Shown here one piece after another: positions 16,742-25,739 of a DNA stretch of 64,000 nt. Within the stretch, counting starts at the first letter, position 1; every line of letters starts with the position of its first letter. The notes beneath the pieces were generated by a model. It did no database searches. It was not told the DNA's origin and saw only the letters and a list, made by a program, of their open reading frames with translations. Source of the DNA: Adhaeribacter pallidiroseus (GTDB taxonomy: Bacteria; Bacteroidota; Bacteroidia; Cytophagales; Hymenobacteraceae); contig NZ_QASA01000001.1 of the NCBI RefSeq assembly GCF_003340495.1, positions 4,030,001 through 4,094,000 of the forward strand, written 5' to 3'. Made by a program: the position numbers and the translations under genes.

Positions 16742-19700
16742 TGATTACACAGCGATGGTTGAGCACATCCTGTTCAACGCTTTTATATTTCACATCGCGT
16801 ACTACCCGGCCATCGTTGTACTGCACACTTACTTTATCGTTGCGGCCGGCTACTTTATGCGAACGCACCGGCACTGCTTTTACGGCAGCTTGGGCTTCAG
16901 CGGCTTCTTCCACTGCCGGTCCTTCCAGTACTGAATGCACTTCTTCTTTCTGTATTTTTAGCGCGGGAGCTTTAGCCGGCTTTGGTGGCCGGGCTTCCTG
17001 TACTTCTTCGGATCTCTGGACCGGAATATCGGCTTTAAACAAGAAGGAAACGGTTTCTTCGTTTACCTTACCAATCATCCGCTTAAATAATTCAAACGAT
17101 TCAAATTTGTAAATCAACAACGGGTCTTTTTGCTCGTAAACGGCATTTTGCACCGATTGCTTTAAATCGTCCATCTCGCGCAAATGCTGGGTCCAGGCCT
17201 GATCGATGGTGGTTAGCGTAATAGCTTTTTCCATTTCCTTGATCAGTTCGCGGGATTGGGTATTATAGGCTTTTTCCAGATTGGTCATGGCCGTAATCTG
17301 CTTGCGACCATCGGAGAAGGGTACCGCAATGGTTTCGATCATGGCGCGGTTCTGATAAATATCCGTGATAATCGGCAAGGAATGCTCCGCGATAACTTTG
17401 TTTTTATCCAGGTAAAAAGTTAATGCTTCGTTATACAACTTTTCGGTTAGTTCAGCCTCTGAAGAGCTGGCTAATTCAGCTGCAGTAATGGTGGTATCAA
17501 AGCCAAATACCCGGATAATATTTAAAGTAAAGTCATCAAAATCGTTGCTAGCTTTGTGACCAGTCACCATATCTTCGCTCAGATCATAAATCATGTTCCA
17601 GATATCCAACTCCAGACGTTCGCCATAAAGAGCGTTGCGGCGACGGCGATACACCACTTCCCGCTGCGCGTTCATCACGTCGTCGTATTCCAGTAAGCGT
17701 TTCCGGATACCGAAATTGTTTTCTTCTACTTTCTTCTGCGCCCGCTCAATAGAATTAGAAATCATGGAGTGCTGAATGACTTCGCCTTCTTCTAAACCTA
17801 AACGGTCCATGAGTTTAGCAATCCGCTCGGAACCAAATAAACGCATGAGGCTATCATCCAAACTCACAAAGAACTGCGAAGAACCCGGGTCACCTTGCCG
17901 GCCGGAACGACCGCGTAACTGCCGGTCAACGCGACGGGATTCGTGCCGCTCGGTACCAATAATGGCTAAGCCACCGGCTTGTTTTGATTCCGGCGTTAGT
18001 TTAATATCGGTTCCCCGGCCCGCCATGTTGGTAGCAATGGTTACGGTGCTGGGTTTACCGGCTTCCGCTACGATTTCTGCCTCTTTCTGGTGCAGCTTCG
18101 CGTTAAGTACCTGATGCGGAATTTTCCGGATTTGCAGCATGCGGCTTACTAATTCGGAAATCTCCACAGAAGTAGTACCCACCAAAACCGGCCGGCCAGC
18201 CGCGGTTAATTCCTGAATCTCTTCGGCTACCGCGTTAAATTTCTCGCGTACGGTTTTGTATACTTTATCGTGGCGATCTTCGCGAACAACTTGTCTGTTA
18301 GTTGGAATGGTTACTACATCCAGTTTATAAATTTCCCAGAATTCGCCAGCTTCCGTTTCGGCCGTACCGGTCATACCGCAAAGTTTATGGTACATCCGGA
18401 AATAATTTTGCAGGGTAACGGTAGCGTAAGTTTGCGTGGCATCTTCAACGCGCACGTTTTCTTTGGCTTCAATGGCCTGGTGCAAGCCATCAGAATACCG
18501 CCGGCCTTCCATAATCCGGCCGGTTTGCTCATCTACAATTTTTACTTTGCGATCTTCGGTAACAATGTATTCTACATCTTTTTCGAATAGGGTATAAGCT
18601 TTTAGTAACTGGTTAATGGTATGAACCCGCTGCGATTTCTCGGCAAAATCATTCATTAACTTTTCCTTGCGGTGCAACCGTTCCTCGTCCGCAACAGATT
18701 TATCGTTTTCAATAGTTGCTAACTCCGAACCAATATCCGGCAGAATGAAAAAATTAGGATCTTCGCCCTGACCGGTAATCATATCAATCCCTTTTTCGGT
18801 CAGCTCAATGTTATTGTTTTTTTCGTCGATGGTAAAATAAAGCGGCTCATCGGCTTGGGGCATTTGGCGGGCATTATCCTGCAGGAAAAAGTTTTCGGTT
18901 TTTTGCAGCGCAGCCCGGATACCGGTTTCCCCTAAAAATTTAATTAAGGGTTTGTTTTTAGGTAAGCCCCGGTAAGCCCGGAACAAAGATAGTCCGCCTT
19001 CTTTTTCGTTGCCTTCTTTCAGCATTCGTTTGGCTTCTACCAAGTAATTACCTACTACTTTCTTTTGCGCATCTACCAGCATGGCAATACGCGGCTTTAG
19101 TTCGTAAAACTCGTGCTCATCACCCCGCGGCACCGGACCCGAAATAATTAAAGGCGTACGAGCATCGTCAATCAGTACCGAGTCCACCTCATCCACCATG
19201 GCAAAATGGTGTTTGCGTTGTACCAACTCATCGGGGTTGCGCGCCATGTTATCGCGCAGGTAGTCAAAGCCAAATTCGTTGTTGGTGCCGTAAGTTATAT
19301 CCGCCTGGTAAGCCCGTCGCCGGTTATCGGTATTAGGCTGGTGCTTATCAATACAATCAATGGTAAGGCCGTGGAATTCAAACAAGGGGGCCATCCATTC
19401 GGAGTCCCGTTTGGCCAGGTAATCGTTTACCGTAACTACGTGCACGCCACGTTTTGCCAAAGCATTCAGGAAAGCCGGTAAGGTAGCTACCAAGGTTTTA
19501 CCTTCGCCGGTTCCCATTTCGGCAATTTTGCCTTGGTGCAGCACAATACCCCCGATTAACTGCACATCGTAGTGCAGCATATCCCAGGTAATTTCGTTAC
19601 CGGCAGCCAGCCATTTATTTGCCCAGATTGCTTTATCCCCTTCCAGGCGCACGTTGGGTTTCCGAGCCGCTATACTGCGGTCTAAGTCGGTGGCAGTTAC

Positions 19701-20099
19701 TACTAATTGGTTATTATCTTTAAACCGGCGGGCGGTTTCTTTTACAATAGCAAAGGCCTGGGGTAATACCTCCATTAATACTAACTCCAGTTGCTTATTC
19801 CGATCTTTTTCTAAAGTATCGATTTCGGAGAAAATATTTTCCTTCTGCATAATGTCCAGATCGGGTTCATTGTTGATCCGTTGGTGCAAAGCCGCAATCT
19901 GGGCATCAATTTCTTTCAGGCGCTCATCAATAACAGATTTTACCGCCTGCGTTCTCTGGCGGAGCTCATCATCCGAAACCCCAGCTAACCGCGCGTACTC
20001 TTCATTAATTTGCCCCACGTACGGGGTTATTTCTTTAATATCTCGTTCGGATTTGGTGCCGAATATTTTAGCAACCGTTTTTCCAATAAAATCGAACAT
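16731..20099 (-). CDS. secA: preprotein translocase ATPase subunit SecA
   Basis: A 1122-residue motor ATPase that drives secretory proteins through SecYEG. The Walker A motif is GEGKTLVA, Walker B/DEAD region is MVDEVDSVLIDDARTPL, and motif VI region is QLRGRSGRQGD; ATNMAGRGTDI marks the second nucleotide-binding fold. It is longer than E. coli SecA (about 900 residues), which is usual in Bacteroidota because of insertions in the first nucleotide-binding and preprotein-binding region. The C-terminus ends KSVEQDVLNHRCVIIED and lacks the CXCX8C(H/C) zinc motif used for SecB binding. deoC and a SPOR lipoprotein follow with overlaps. Confidence 0.98.
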   Translation of the reverse strand: MFDFIGKTVAKIFGTKSERDIKEITPYVGQINEEYARLAGVSDDELRQRTQAVKSVIDERLKEIDAQIAALHQRINNEPDLDIMQKENIFSEIDTLEKDRNKQLELVLMEVLPQAFAIVKETARRFKDNNQLVVTATDLDRSIAARKPNVRLEGDKAIWANKWLAAGNEITWDMLHYDVQLIGGIVLHQGKIAEMGTGEGKTLVATLPAFLNALAKRGVHVVTVNDYLAKRDSEWMAPLFEFHGLTIDCIDKHQPNTDNRRRAYQADITYGTNNEFGFDYLRDNMARNPDELVQRKHHFAMVDEVDSVLIDDARTPLIISGPVPRGDEHEFYELKPRIAMLVDAQKKVVGNYLVEAKRMLKEGNEKEGGLSLFRAYRGLPKNKPLIKFLGETGIRAALQKTENFFLQDNARQMPQADEPLYFTIDEKNNNIELTEKGIDMITGQGEDPNFFILPDIGSELATIENDKSVADEERLHRKEKLMNDFAEKSQRVHTINQLLKAYTLFEKDVEYIVTEDRKVKIVDEQTGRIMEGRRYSDGLHQAIEAKENVRVEDATQTYATVTLQNYFRMYHKLCGMTGTAETEAGEFWEIYKLDVVTIPTNRQVVREDRHDKVYKTVREKFNAVAEEIQELTAAGRPVLVGTTSVEISELVSRMLQIRKIPHQVLNAKLHQKEAEIVAEAGKPSTVTIATNMAGRGTDIKLTPESKQAGGLAIIGTERHESRRVDRQLRGRSGRQGDPGSSQFFVSLDDSLMRLFGSERIAKLMDRLGLEEGEVIQHSMISNSIERAQKKVEENNFGIRKRLLEYDDVMNAQREVVYRRRRNALYGERLELDIWNMIYDLSEDMVTGHKASNDFDDFTLNIIRVFGFDTTITAAELASSSEAELTEKLYNEALTFYLDKNKVIAEHSLPIITDIYQNRAMIETIAVPFSDGRKQITAMTNLEKAYNTQSRELIKEMEKAITLTTIDQAWTQHLREMDDLKQSVQNAVYEQKDPLLIYKFESFELFKRMIGKVNEETVSFLFKADIPVQRSEEVQEARPPKPAKAPALKIQKEEVHSVLEGPAVEEAAEAQAAVKAVPVRSHKVAGRNDKVSVQYNDGRVVRDVKYKSVEQDVLNHRCVIIED

Positions 20100-20132
20100 C
20101 GCTTGTCGTTAAAAATTAAAATAGATGTAAGT

Positions 20133-20140
20133 CAAAATTA
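20133..20140 (-). promoter_or_regulatory. possible -7 element of the secA promoter
   Basis: TAATTTTG on the minus strand agrees with TAnnTTTG of Bacteroidota primary sigma factor promoters. It lies 34 bases before the secA start codon. The -33 box is poor, which lowers confidence. Confidence 0.35.
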
Positions 20141-20495
20141 CAGGGTTTTTCGGAAATATCGGTATAAAGTGGGTTAAAACAATCCGGATTAACCACCGCC
20201 TGATTACCAATATTTAAGATTACCTTGGGTTAATAACAAAAAATTCGCCTAAATAATTTAGGTACTGCAACTATTACGAATGGTTTTTCAAATGAAACTT
20301 GATTTTTTTAAATTCCGAATGTAAAAGAGAAGAAAATCTACCTTTAAACGTTTTCTGAGCTGCTTTAAATATTATTTTTTAAAAATTAACAGAATTCTGC
20401 CACAGCAAGGCAGCAGCTTACAGCTAATTCAAACTACCTGCTTTTTACCTGACTATTCGTCAGAGTTTACTGGTAAAACATTCCCATTTTTTAAA

Positions 20496-20542
20496 AAGTA
20501 AAAACCTGAACTGGTTTATGTTTCCCGCTCAGGTTTTTACTT
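20496..20542 (-). terminator. terminator after ppx
   Basis: A perfect 14-bp inverted repeat (20496-20509 with 20529-20542) with a 19-base loop, 23 bases past the ppx stop codon. The stem ends in a run with TTTTTAC rather than a clean U-tract. Confidence 0.75.
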
Positions 20543-20564
20543 TGGTTAGATGAAATTTTAAAAA

Positions 20565-21509
20565 CTATTCCATAACTAGTTTTAATTGCTCACTTAACAA
20601 ACCTTCTTTTAAGGCGTAAGACGATACCCGGATTTTGTTTAATTCGTAGTTTTCCAGCACAAAGTCGATTAAAATTGTGGCTACCACAATCATATCTACC
20701 CGCATTTCCATCATACCCGGTATGGCTAATCGCTCGGAGCGGGTTTTCTTTAAGATATCATCGTAGATTTCGTAAAAATCAGATAAGGTTAAATCGGCTT
20801 CGGTACACGGATCACAGGTACGATCCAGTCCTTTCCGGCGCACATCAATATCGCAGAGGGTATCGAAAGTACCCGAAGAGCCGATTAATACGCAAGGTTT
20901 GTAACGCGCTACCGCTGCGGTTAAAGGTTGCAGTTCTTTTTCTAAAAAGTCCATTTCGGCTTCGGCATCGGCGGCCGAAATAGGATCGGTGATAAAAAAT
21001 TTATCCATCAGGCGTTGCGCCCCAATTTCAAAACTTTGTTTCCAGTGAATGGCTTCTTCGTCGCAGATGATACACTCCACGCTACCGCCCCCAATATCTA
21101 TAATCAGGCTGCATTCTGAGCCAATTTCCAGGGCAGATTTAACGCCGTAATAGATCAGTTCCGCTTCGCGATCACCCGAAATAACTTCTACCTCAATGCC
21201 AATTTGATCGCGGATGGCCCGCACCAGTTTCGTACCATTGGCCGCATTCCGGACCGCACTAGTCGCTACTGCTTTTACCTCTTCCACTTGGTGTTTTTCT
21301 ATTTCGGTTTTAAAATTAGCCAGCGTTTGCAAGGCTCTTTCTACCGCATCTGGGGCAATAGATCCCCGGCTAATGCCATCCTGCCCGAGTTTAACGGGTT
21401 CTTTTAACTTCACCAAAGAAACAGGTTCTCCTGCCGGATTTATTTCCGAGATTAACAAATGAAAGGTGTTGGTCCCCATATCAATCAGGGCGAGGCGGCG
21501 AGTTTTCAT
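20565..21509 (-). CDS. Ppx/GppA-family phosphatase
   Basis: A 314-residue member of the exopolyphosphatase / pppGpp phosphohydrolase family (ASKHA ATPase fold), which degrades polyphosphate or the alarmone pppGpp in the cytoplasm. The phosphate-1 loop is IDMGTNTFHLLI at residues 9-20 and the phosphate-2 loop IDIGGGSVE. It is the short form without the C-terminal HD domain, so polyphosphatase and guanosine phosphatase roles cannot be separated by sequence. It overlaps the upstream methyltransferase gene by 4 bases and shares its transcript. Confidence 0.9.
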   Translation of the reverse strand: MKTRRLALIDMGTNTFHLLISEINPAGEPVSLVKLKEPVKLGQDGISRGSIAPDAVERALQTLANFKTEIEKHQVEEVKAVATSAVRNAANGTKLVRAIRDQIGIEVEVISGDREAELIYYGVKSALEIGSECSLIIDIGGGSVECIICDEEAIHWKQSFEIGAQRLMDKFFITDPISAADAEAEMDFLEKELQPLTAAVARYKPCVLIGSSGTFDTLCDIDVRRKGLDRTCDPCTEADLTLSDFYEIYDDILKKTRSERLAIPGMMEMRVDMIVVATILIDFVLENYELNKIRVSSYALKEGLLSEQLKLVME

Positions 21510-22420
21510 TTAGTTTCTATTTTGTTGTACAAAACGGTGCTAAAGCGGTAAAAGGTTCCCAAAGGCAATTTACGCTGGCCTTGGTCCTGCAGGTAAATTT
21601 CACCCACTTCCTGCTGCGCTTTAGCGTGTTGCTGAAAATTTTGGTTGATTAGATTTTCCAGAATCATTCCGGAAAACCCTAAGGAATACAAATTAATTAA
21701 AAATAAGTTGTCGTGGGGATCTAATAATTGGGCACCTAATTTAATCAGTTCATTTAGTTCATCTTCCAGTTGCCATTTTTCGCCGTTGGGTCCGCGTCCG
21801 TAGGCGGGTGGGTCCAGAATTAAGCCCTGGTAAACATTGCCGCGCTTTACTTCGCGCCGCACAAACTTCATAGCATCTTCCACGATCCACCGGATTTGGT
21901 TTAAACTGCTGGCTTCCATGTTTTCGCGGGCCCAGTAATTAACCTGCTTCACCGAATCCAGGTGCGTAACATCGGCGCCGGCCGCTTTCGCGGCTAAGGA
22001 AGCAGCCCCGGTATACGCAAATAAATTTAAAATTTTGGGAGGTTTCGTGTTTAACTGCCGGGTAGCCTCGTAAATAAATTTCCAGTTAGGATCCTGCTCC
22101 GGAAATAAACCCACGTGCTTAAACGACGATAAACCGAGCCGGAACCGCAATTTCATGGCCTGGTACTCGTATTGGATAAACCATTGCTGCGCCATGCCTT
22201 TCCGCAGTTGCCATTGGCCTTTCTCGGAGCTGCCTTTTTCCCGTTTAAAAATAGCTTGTGCCCGCTTATCCCACTCTGCCTGCGCTAAATTTTTATCCCA
22301 AATAGCCTGGGGTTCTGGTCGCGCCAGGTAATAATCTCCGAAACGCTCCAGCTTTTCAAAATCTCCAGAATCTATTAGCTCGTAATCGGGCCAATTTATA
22401 GTTGTTAAAAAAGAATACAT
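21506..22420 (-). CDS. SAM-dependent methyltransferase, RlmI-like
   Basis: A 304-residue class I methyltransferase. The SAM-binding motif is LNLFAYTGAASLAAKAAGA, followed by an acidic LDSVKQ after strand 2 and the motif IV DPPAYGRGPNG. This pattern is that of the RlmI/RlmK group of 23S rRNA cytosine methyltransferases, but the N-terminal PUA domain of RlmI is not obvious, so the target base is uncertain. It is the first gene of a two-gene transcript with the Ppx/GppA phosphatase (4-base overlap). Confidence 0.85.
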   Translation of the reverse strand: MYSFLTTINWPDYELIDSGDFEKLERFGDYYLARPEPQAIWDKNLAQAEWDKRAQAIFKREKGSSEKGQWQLRKGMAQQWFIQYEYQAMKLRFRLGLSSFKHVGLFPEQDPNWKFIYEATRQLNTKPPKILNLFAYTGAASLAAKAAGADVTHLDSVKQVNYWARENMEASSLNQIRWIVEDAMKFVRREVKRGNVYQGLILDPPAYGRGPNGEKWQLEDELNELIKLGAQLLDPHDNLFLINLYSLGFSGMILENLINQNFQQHAKAQQEVGEIYLQDQGQRKLPLGTFYRFSTVLYNKIETK

Positions 22421-22461
22421 GCTTGTAAATAAGTACTATTTTTTTAGTTAGCGTTAACCGG

Positions 22462-22494
22462 CAAAATTAATTTTTTAAAATTTTGCGAAGCCAA
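22462..22494 (-). promoter_or_regulatory. possible promoter of the methyltransferase-ppx transcript
   Basis: On the minus strand TTG is followed, after 22 bases, by TAATTTTG (22462-22469), a match to the TTTG / TAnnTTTG promoter pattern with slightly long spacing. It lies about 40 bases before the methyltransferase start and inside a small AT palindrome. Confidence 0.35.
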
Positions 22495-22676
22495 GTAGCT
22501 TTGATGGTAAGTAGTCTAAACAATACGCGGCTTCAAAACAAAGCTACCAAACCTGGCGGTACTTAGTAATAACCTGCTAGAAAACACTAAATTCATTATA
22601 ATTTTCACGAATTCTTAATTGTATTACCATTCCTCATGGGAAAAGAATAAACTTGTACTTTCATTTTTTATAAACC

Positions 22677-23453
22677 ATGAACGTAACTTTTTATAAATAC
22701 CAAGGCACCGGTAATGATTTTATCATGATCGATAATCGGGAATTATTTTTTGATGCGGACAATTACGCCCTGATTGCCAAGCTATGTGAACGCCGGATGG
22801 GTATTGGCGCCGATGGTTTAATTTTACTTCAAAATAGAGAAGGTTACGACTTTGAAATGGTTTACTACAACGCCGATGGCCGCCCTGGCTCCATGTGCGG
22901 TAACGGGGGCCGTTGTACGGTACAATTTGCCCGGCAATTAAATGTAATCCAGGAAAAAGCTTTTTTCCTGGCCGCCGATGGCGATCATTATGCGACCATC
23001 GATAGCCAAGGTCAGGTTTCTTTAAAAATGAATGATGTAGTACAAGTAGAAACAGGTACGGATTACTATTTTCTGAACACCGGCTCGCCGCATTATGTAC
23101 AGTTTGTCGATGCCTTGGATCAATTTAATGTTTTTGCGGAAGGTAAGCTCATCCGGTACAACGATCGTTTTAAAGCCGAAGGCACGAATGTAAATTTTGC
23201 GCAATTACAACCAGAGCCGCAACTGTTTGTGCGTACCTACGAACGCGGCGTGGAAGACGAAACTTTTTCGTGCGGCACTGGCGTAACAGCTACGGCTCTG
23301 GCGGCCAGTTATCAGGGAGCAACCAGTCCGGTGTCTATTCGTACCTTGGGGGGCAATTTGCAGGTTGCTTTTGAAGCTACAGCTACTGGGTTTACTAATA
23401 TTTACCTGATTGGCCCGGCCCAGTACGTTTTTACCGGCACTATTACCGTGTAG
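22677..23453 (+). CDS. dapF: diaminopimelate epimerase
   Basis: A 258-residue epimerase that converts LL- to meso-diaminopimelate for peptidoglycan and lysine synthesis. The two catalytic cysteines are Cys74 in MCGNGGRC and Cys199 in FSCGTGVTA. The start motif FYKYQGTGNDF and the full length agree with the family. It is the first gene of the plus-strand block and is followed after 16 bases by a GNAT acetyltransferase gene, so the two are probably co-transcribed. Confidence 0.97.
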   Translation: MNVTFYKYQGTGNDFIMIDNRELFFDADNYALIAKLCERRMGIGADGLILLQNREGYDFEMVYYNADGRPGSMCGNGGRCTVQFARQLNVIQEKAFFLAADGDHYATIDSQGQVSLKMNDVVQVETGTDYYFLNTGSPHYVQFVDALDQFNVFAEGKLIRYNDRFKAEGTNVNFAQLQPEPQLFVRTYERGVEDETFSCGTGVTATALAASYQGATSPVSIRTLGGNLQVAFEATATGFTNIYLIGPAQYVFTGTITV

Positions 23454-23469
23454 TAAACAAACTGCCACT

Positions 23470-23991
23470 ATGTTTTTAAAAAACGAACGTATTTACTTGC
23501 GGGCTTTAGAACCAAGCGATCTCGATTTTTTATATACCTTAGAAAATGACACTTCTATTTGGTTAGTGAGCAATACCACTACTCCTTACGCCCAGCATGT
23601 ATTACAAAGTTATTTAGAGCAGGCAGCAGCCGATATTTATACTACGAAACAACTTCGTTTACTCATTTGTACGCAGCAACACCAGGCTGTTGGTGCTATC
23701 GATTTGTTCGATTTTGATCCCAAGCACCAACGAGCCGGGATCGGGATTGTTATTGCTGTTGCATTCCAGCAGCAAGGTTACGCCACAGAAGCCTTACAAC
23801 TCCTGCTGCACTATTGCCAAGAACAACTCTTGCTCCATCAGGTTTACTGCTCGGTTATCAGTAGTAACCAACCGAGTTTACAGTTGTTTAAACAAGCTGG
23901 CTTTCAAGCAATAGGTACTCGCCACGCTTGGATGAAGACCGCCGCCGGCTGGCTGGATCTGGTCGAATTTCAAAAAATTTTAAACAATTAA
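23470..23991 (+). CDS. GNAT family N-acetyltransferase (RimJ/RimL-like)
   Basis: A 173-residue acetyltransferase beginning at the ATG at 23470; the open frame extends further upstream into dapF, but the family-typical start FLKNERIYLRALEPSDLD follows this ATG. The acetyl-CoA region is visible as RAGIGIVIAVAFQQQGYATEAL, with the later SNQPSLQLFKQAGF typical of the RimJ/RimL branch. Such proteins acetylate protein N-termini or small amines; the target here is unknown. It follows dapF by 16 bases and ends before a 469-bp gap. Confidence 0.88.
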   Translation: MFLKNERIYLRALEPSDLDFLYTLENDTSIWLVSNTTTPYAQHVLQSYLEQAAADIYTTKQLRLLICTQQHQAVGAIDLFDFDPKHQRAGIGIVIAVAFQQQGYATEALQLLLHYCQEQLLLHQVYCSVISSNQPSLQLFKQAGFQAIGTRHAWMKTAAGWLDLVEFQKILNN

Positions 23992-24460
23992 ATTTATTTT
24001 ATTTAAAATCCTAAAATTTAATTTTTTAACTTCTATAAAAAGTAGCTTTTCCTAAGTTTATCACCTTGCTTGTTTGCGTTTATATACCCCATCCTAAATT
24101 TTTAACAAAGTATTTTATTATCTAATCTGATTTTAAATAGATTAGATTTGGCTTTACCCCACCTTATCTTATTTTATTACTACTTTACCAGTTCTCTACA
24201 ACTTATTAATTTGTATTATTCCGGGTAACTTGTATACTAAAATTTAATTCTGTTTAGCAGTAATACGGATTTAAGGTTAAGTCTTTTTACGTAAAAAGGC
24301 AATTAATAATGCAAAATTTCGATATATGCAATATCTTTTTAAAAAATCTTGCGTATTGTGGTTATGTAAGCAAAACCCTTATTGCTGATTAGCTTTCGTT
24401 GAAAATTTCTTAATAAATTTCAAATTTATTTAAATGACAAAATAAGTGCACGTTACCTCT
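23992..24460. other. 469-bp AT-rich region upstream of the sugar cluster
   Basis: No coding potential is visible. It contains a 9-bp inverted repeat (24120-24128 with 24139-24147) with a 10-base spacer and no following U-tract, and a short palindrome TTTTTACGTAAAAA near 24284. Either could be a regulatory site. The promoter of the three-gene sugar cluster should be here; TAGCTTTC at 24390-24397 is one base off the -7 consensus, without a good -33 box. Confidence 0.45.
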
Positions 24461-25684
24461 ATGCTAAAATCTGACCTGAACAGCTCTTTAACTCCTGAAG
24501 CAACAACCCAAGCCCTCGATCTTCAATCCAGTGCACCAAATGCATCCGATACACTGGATAACTTTATTCAAGCAATGCCCGCTATTGTTTGTTTATCGCA
24601 TTTACGCTGGGACTTTGTGTATCAGCGGCCCCAACATTTGCTTTCGCGCTTTGCCAAGCACAGCCGGTTATTCTTTTTTGAAGAACCTTATTTTTACGAT
24701 GGCGCGCAGCCCCGTTTGGATATAAGCCTCCGCGACCCGAACGTACATATTGTGGTAGCCCATTTACCGCATGGTTTAACCCCGCAAGAATCTGACGCTA
24801 TTCAGATTGAATTAGTAAACAATTTTATTAAAGAGCAGCACCTGAACGATTATGTAGCCTGGTATTACACGCCTATGGCACTGGAAGTATACGGCCATTT
24901 GCAACCGGCTTTAACCGTGTACGATTGCATGGACGAGCTTTCGGCTTTTAAAGGTGCTTCGCCGCGTTTACGCGAGTTAGAAGCCGAATTATTTAAAAAA
25001 GCCGACTTGGTATTTACCGGCGGCCATAGCATTTATGAATCAAAGCGCACCCAACATTCGGATGTATACGCTTTCCCGAGTAGCATCGACAAAGCCCATT
25101 TTGCTCAGGCACGTACTGGCTTAACGGAACCAGAAGATCAGAAGAATATACCGCATCCTCGCTTTGGGTTTTACGGCGTGGTAGACGAGCGCTTCGATAT
25201 TGAGTTATTACGCGAAGTAGCCGCTCAACGTCCGGAATGGCATTGGGTAATAATTGGCCCGGTAGTAAAAATAGATCCGGCTACATTACCCCACGCCGAC
25301 AACATTCATTACCTGGGCGGTAAAGATTACAAAGACCTCCCGCTGTACTTAAGTTCGTGGGATGTAGCCACTATGCCTTTTGCTATAAACGAATCTACTA
25401 AATATATAAGCCCCACTAAAACCCCGGAATATTTAGCTGGCAGCAAACCGGTTGTTTCTACTCCTATTCGGGATGTTGTTCGTCCTTACGGCGATCAGCA
25501 ATTAGTGCATATTGCATCTACTGCATCGGAGTTTGTGAACGCTTTAGAAAAAGCGCTATTGCAACGAAACGATCAGGAATGGTTGGCGCAAGTGGATGCT
25601 TTTTTAGCCAACATTTCCTGGGACCATACCTGGCAAAACATGGTAAGTCTTATGTATATTGCCTTAACTCAAAAATCAAAGTAA
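24461..25684 (+). CDS. glycosyltransferase, GT1/GT4-like
   Basis: A 407-residue protein (ATG at 24461; a GTG 15 bases upstream is also in frame). After a 30-residue Ser/Asn-rich lead it has SHLRWDFVYQRPQHLLSRFAK, typical of a group of GT-B glycosyltransferases, a second Rossmann half with FGFYGVVDERFDIELL, and the donor-binding part ESTKYISPTKTPEYLAGSKPVVSTP. Members transfer hexoses to surface glycans or lipids. Since UDP-galactopyranose mutase is the next gene, UDP-galactofuranose is a plausible donor, by inference. It is the first gene of the sugar cluster. Confidence 0.85.
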   Translation: MLKSDLNSSLTPEATTQALDLQSSAPNASDTLDNFIQAMPAIVCLSHLRWDFVYQRPQHLLSRFAKHSRLFFFEEPYFYDGAQPRLDISLRDPNVHIVVAHLPHGLTPQESDAIQIELVNNFIKEQHLNDYVAWYYTPMALEVYGHLQPALTVYDCMDELSAFKGASPRLRELEAELFKKADLVFTGGHSIYESKRTQHSDVYAFPSSIDKAHFAQARTGLTEPEDQKNIPHPRFGFYGVVDERFDIELLREVAAQRPEWHWVIIGPVVKIDPATLPHADNIHYLGGKDYKDLPLYLSSWDVATMPFAINESTKYISPTKTPEYLAGSKPVVSTPIRDVVRPYGDQQLVHIASTASEFVNALEKALLQRNDQEWLAQVDAFLANISWDHTWQNMVSLMYIALTQKSK

Positions 25685-25739
25685 GCTCCTTGCTTATAAC
25701 CTAAATAAATAAACGTTAAACTATTAAATTATAAATCAT

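Larger units (their letters stand above)
20100..20564. other. 465-bp intergenic region between secA and ppx
   Basis: Both flanking genes are on the minus strand, so this holds the secA promoter and the terminator of the ppx transcript (20496-20542). A TAATTTTG element (minus strand, 20133-20140) 34 bases before secA fits the Bacteroidota -7 consensus, but no matching -33 TTG box is seen. Nothing else recognisable. Confidence 0.5.

Noticed and set aside
19654-20112. A 152-codon frame antisense to the start of secA
   Set aside because: Ser/Arg-rich shadow of a certain gene with no independent support.
24120-24147. A 9-bp inverted repeat after the acetyltransferase gene as a terminator
   Set aside because: The stem is all A/T-rich and has no following U-tract, so I list it only as part of the intergenic region.
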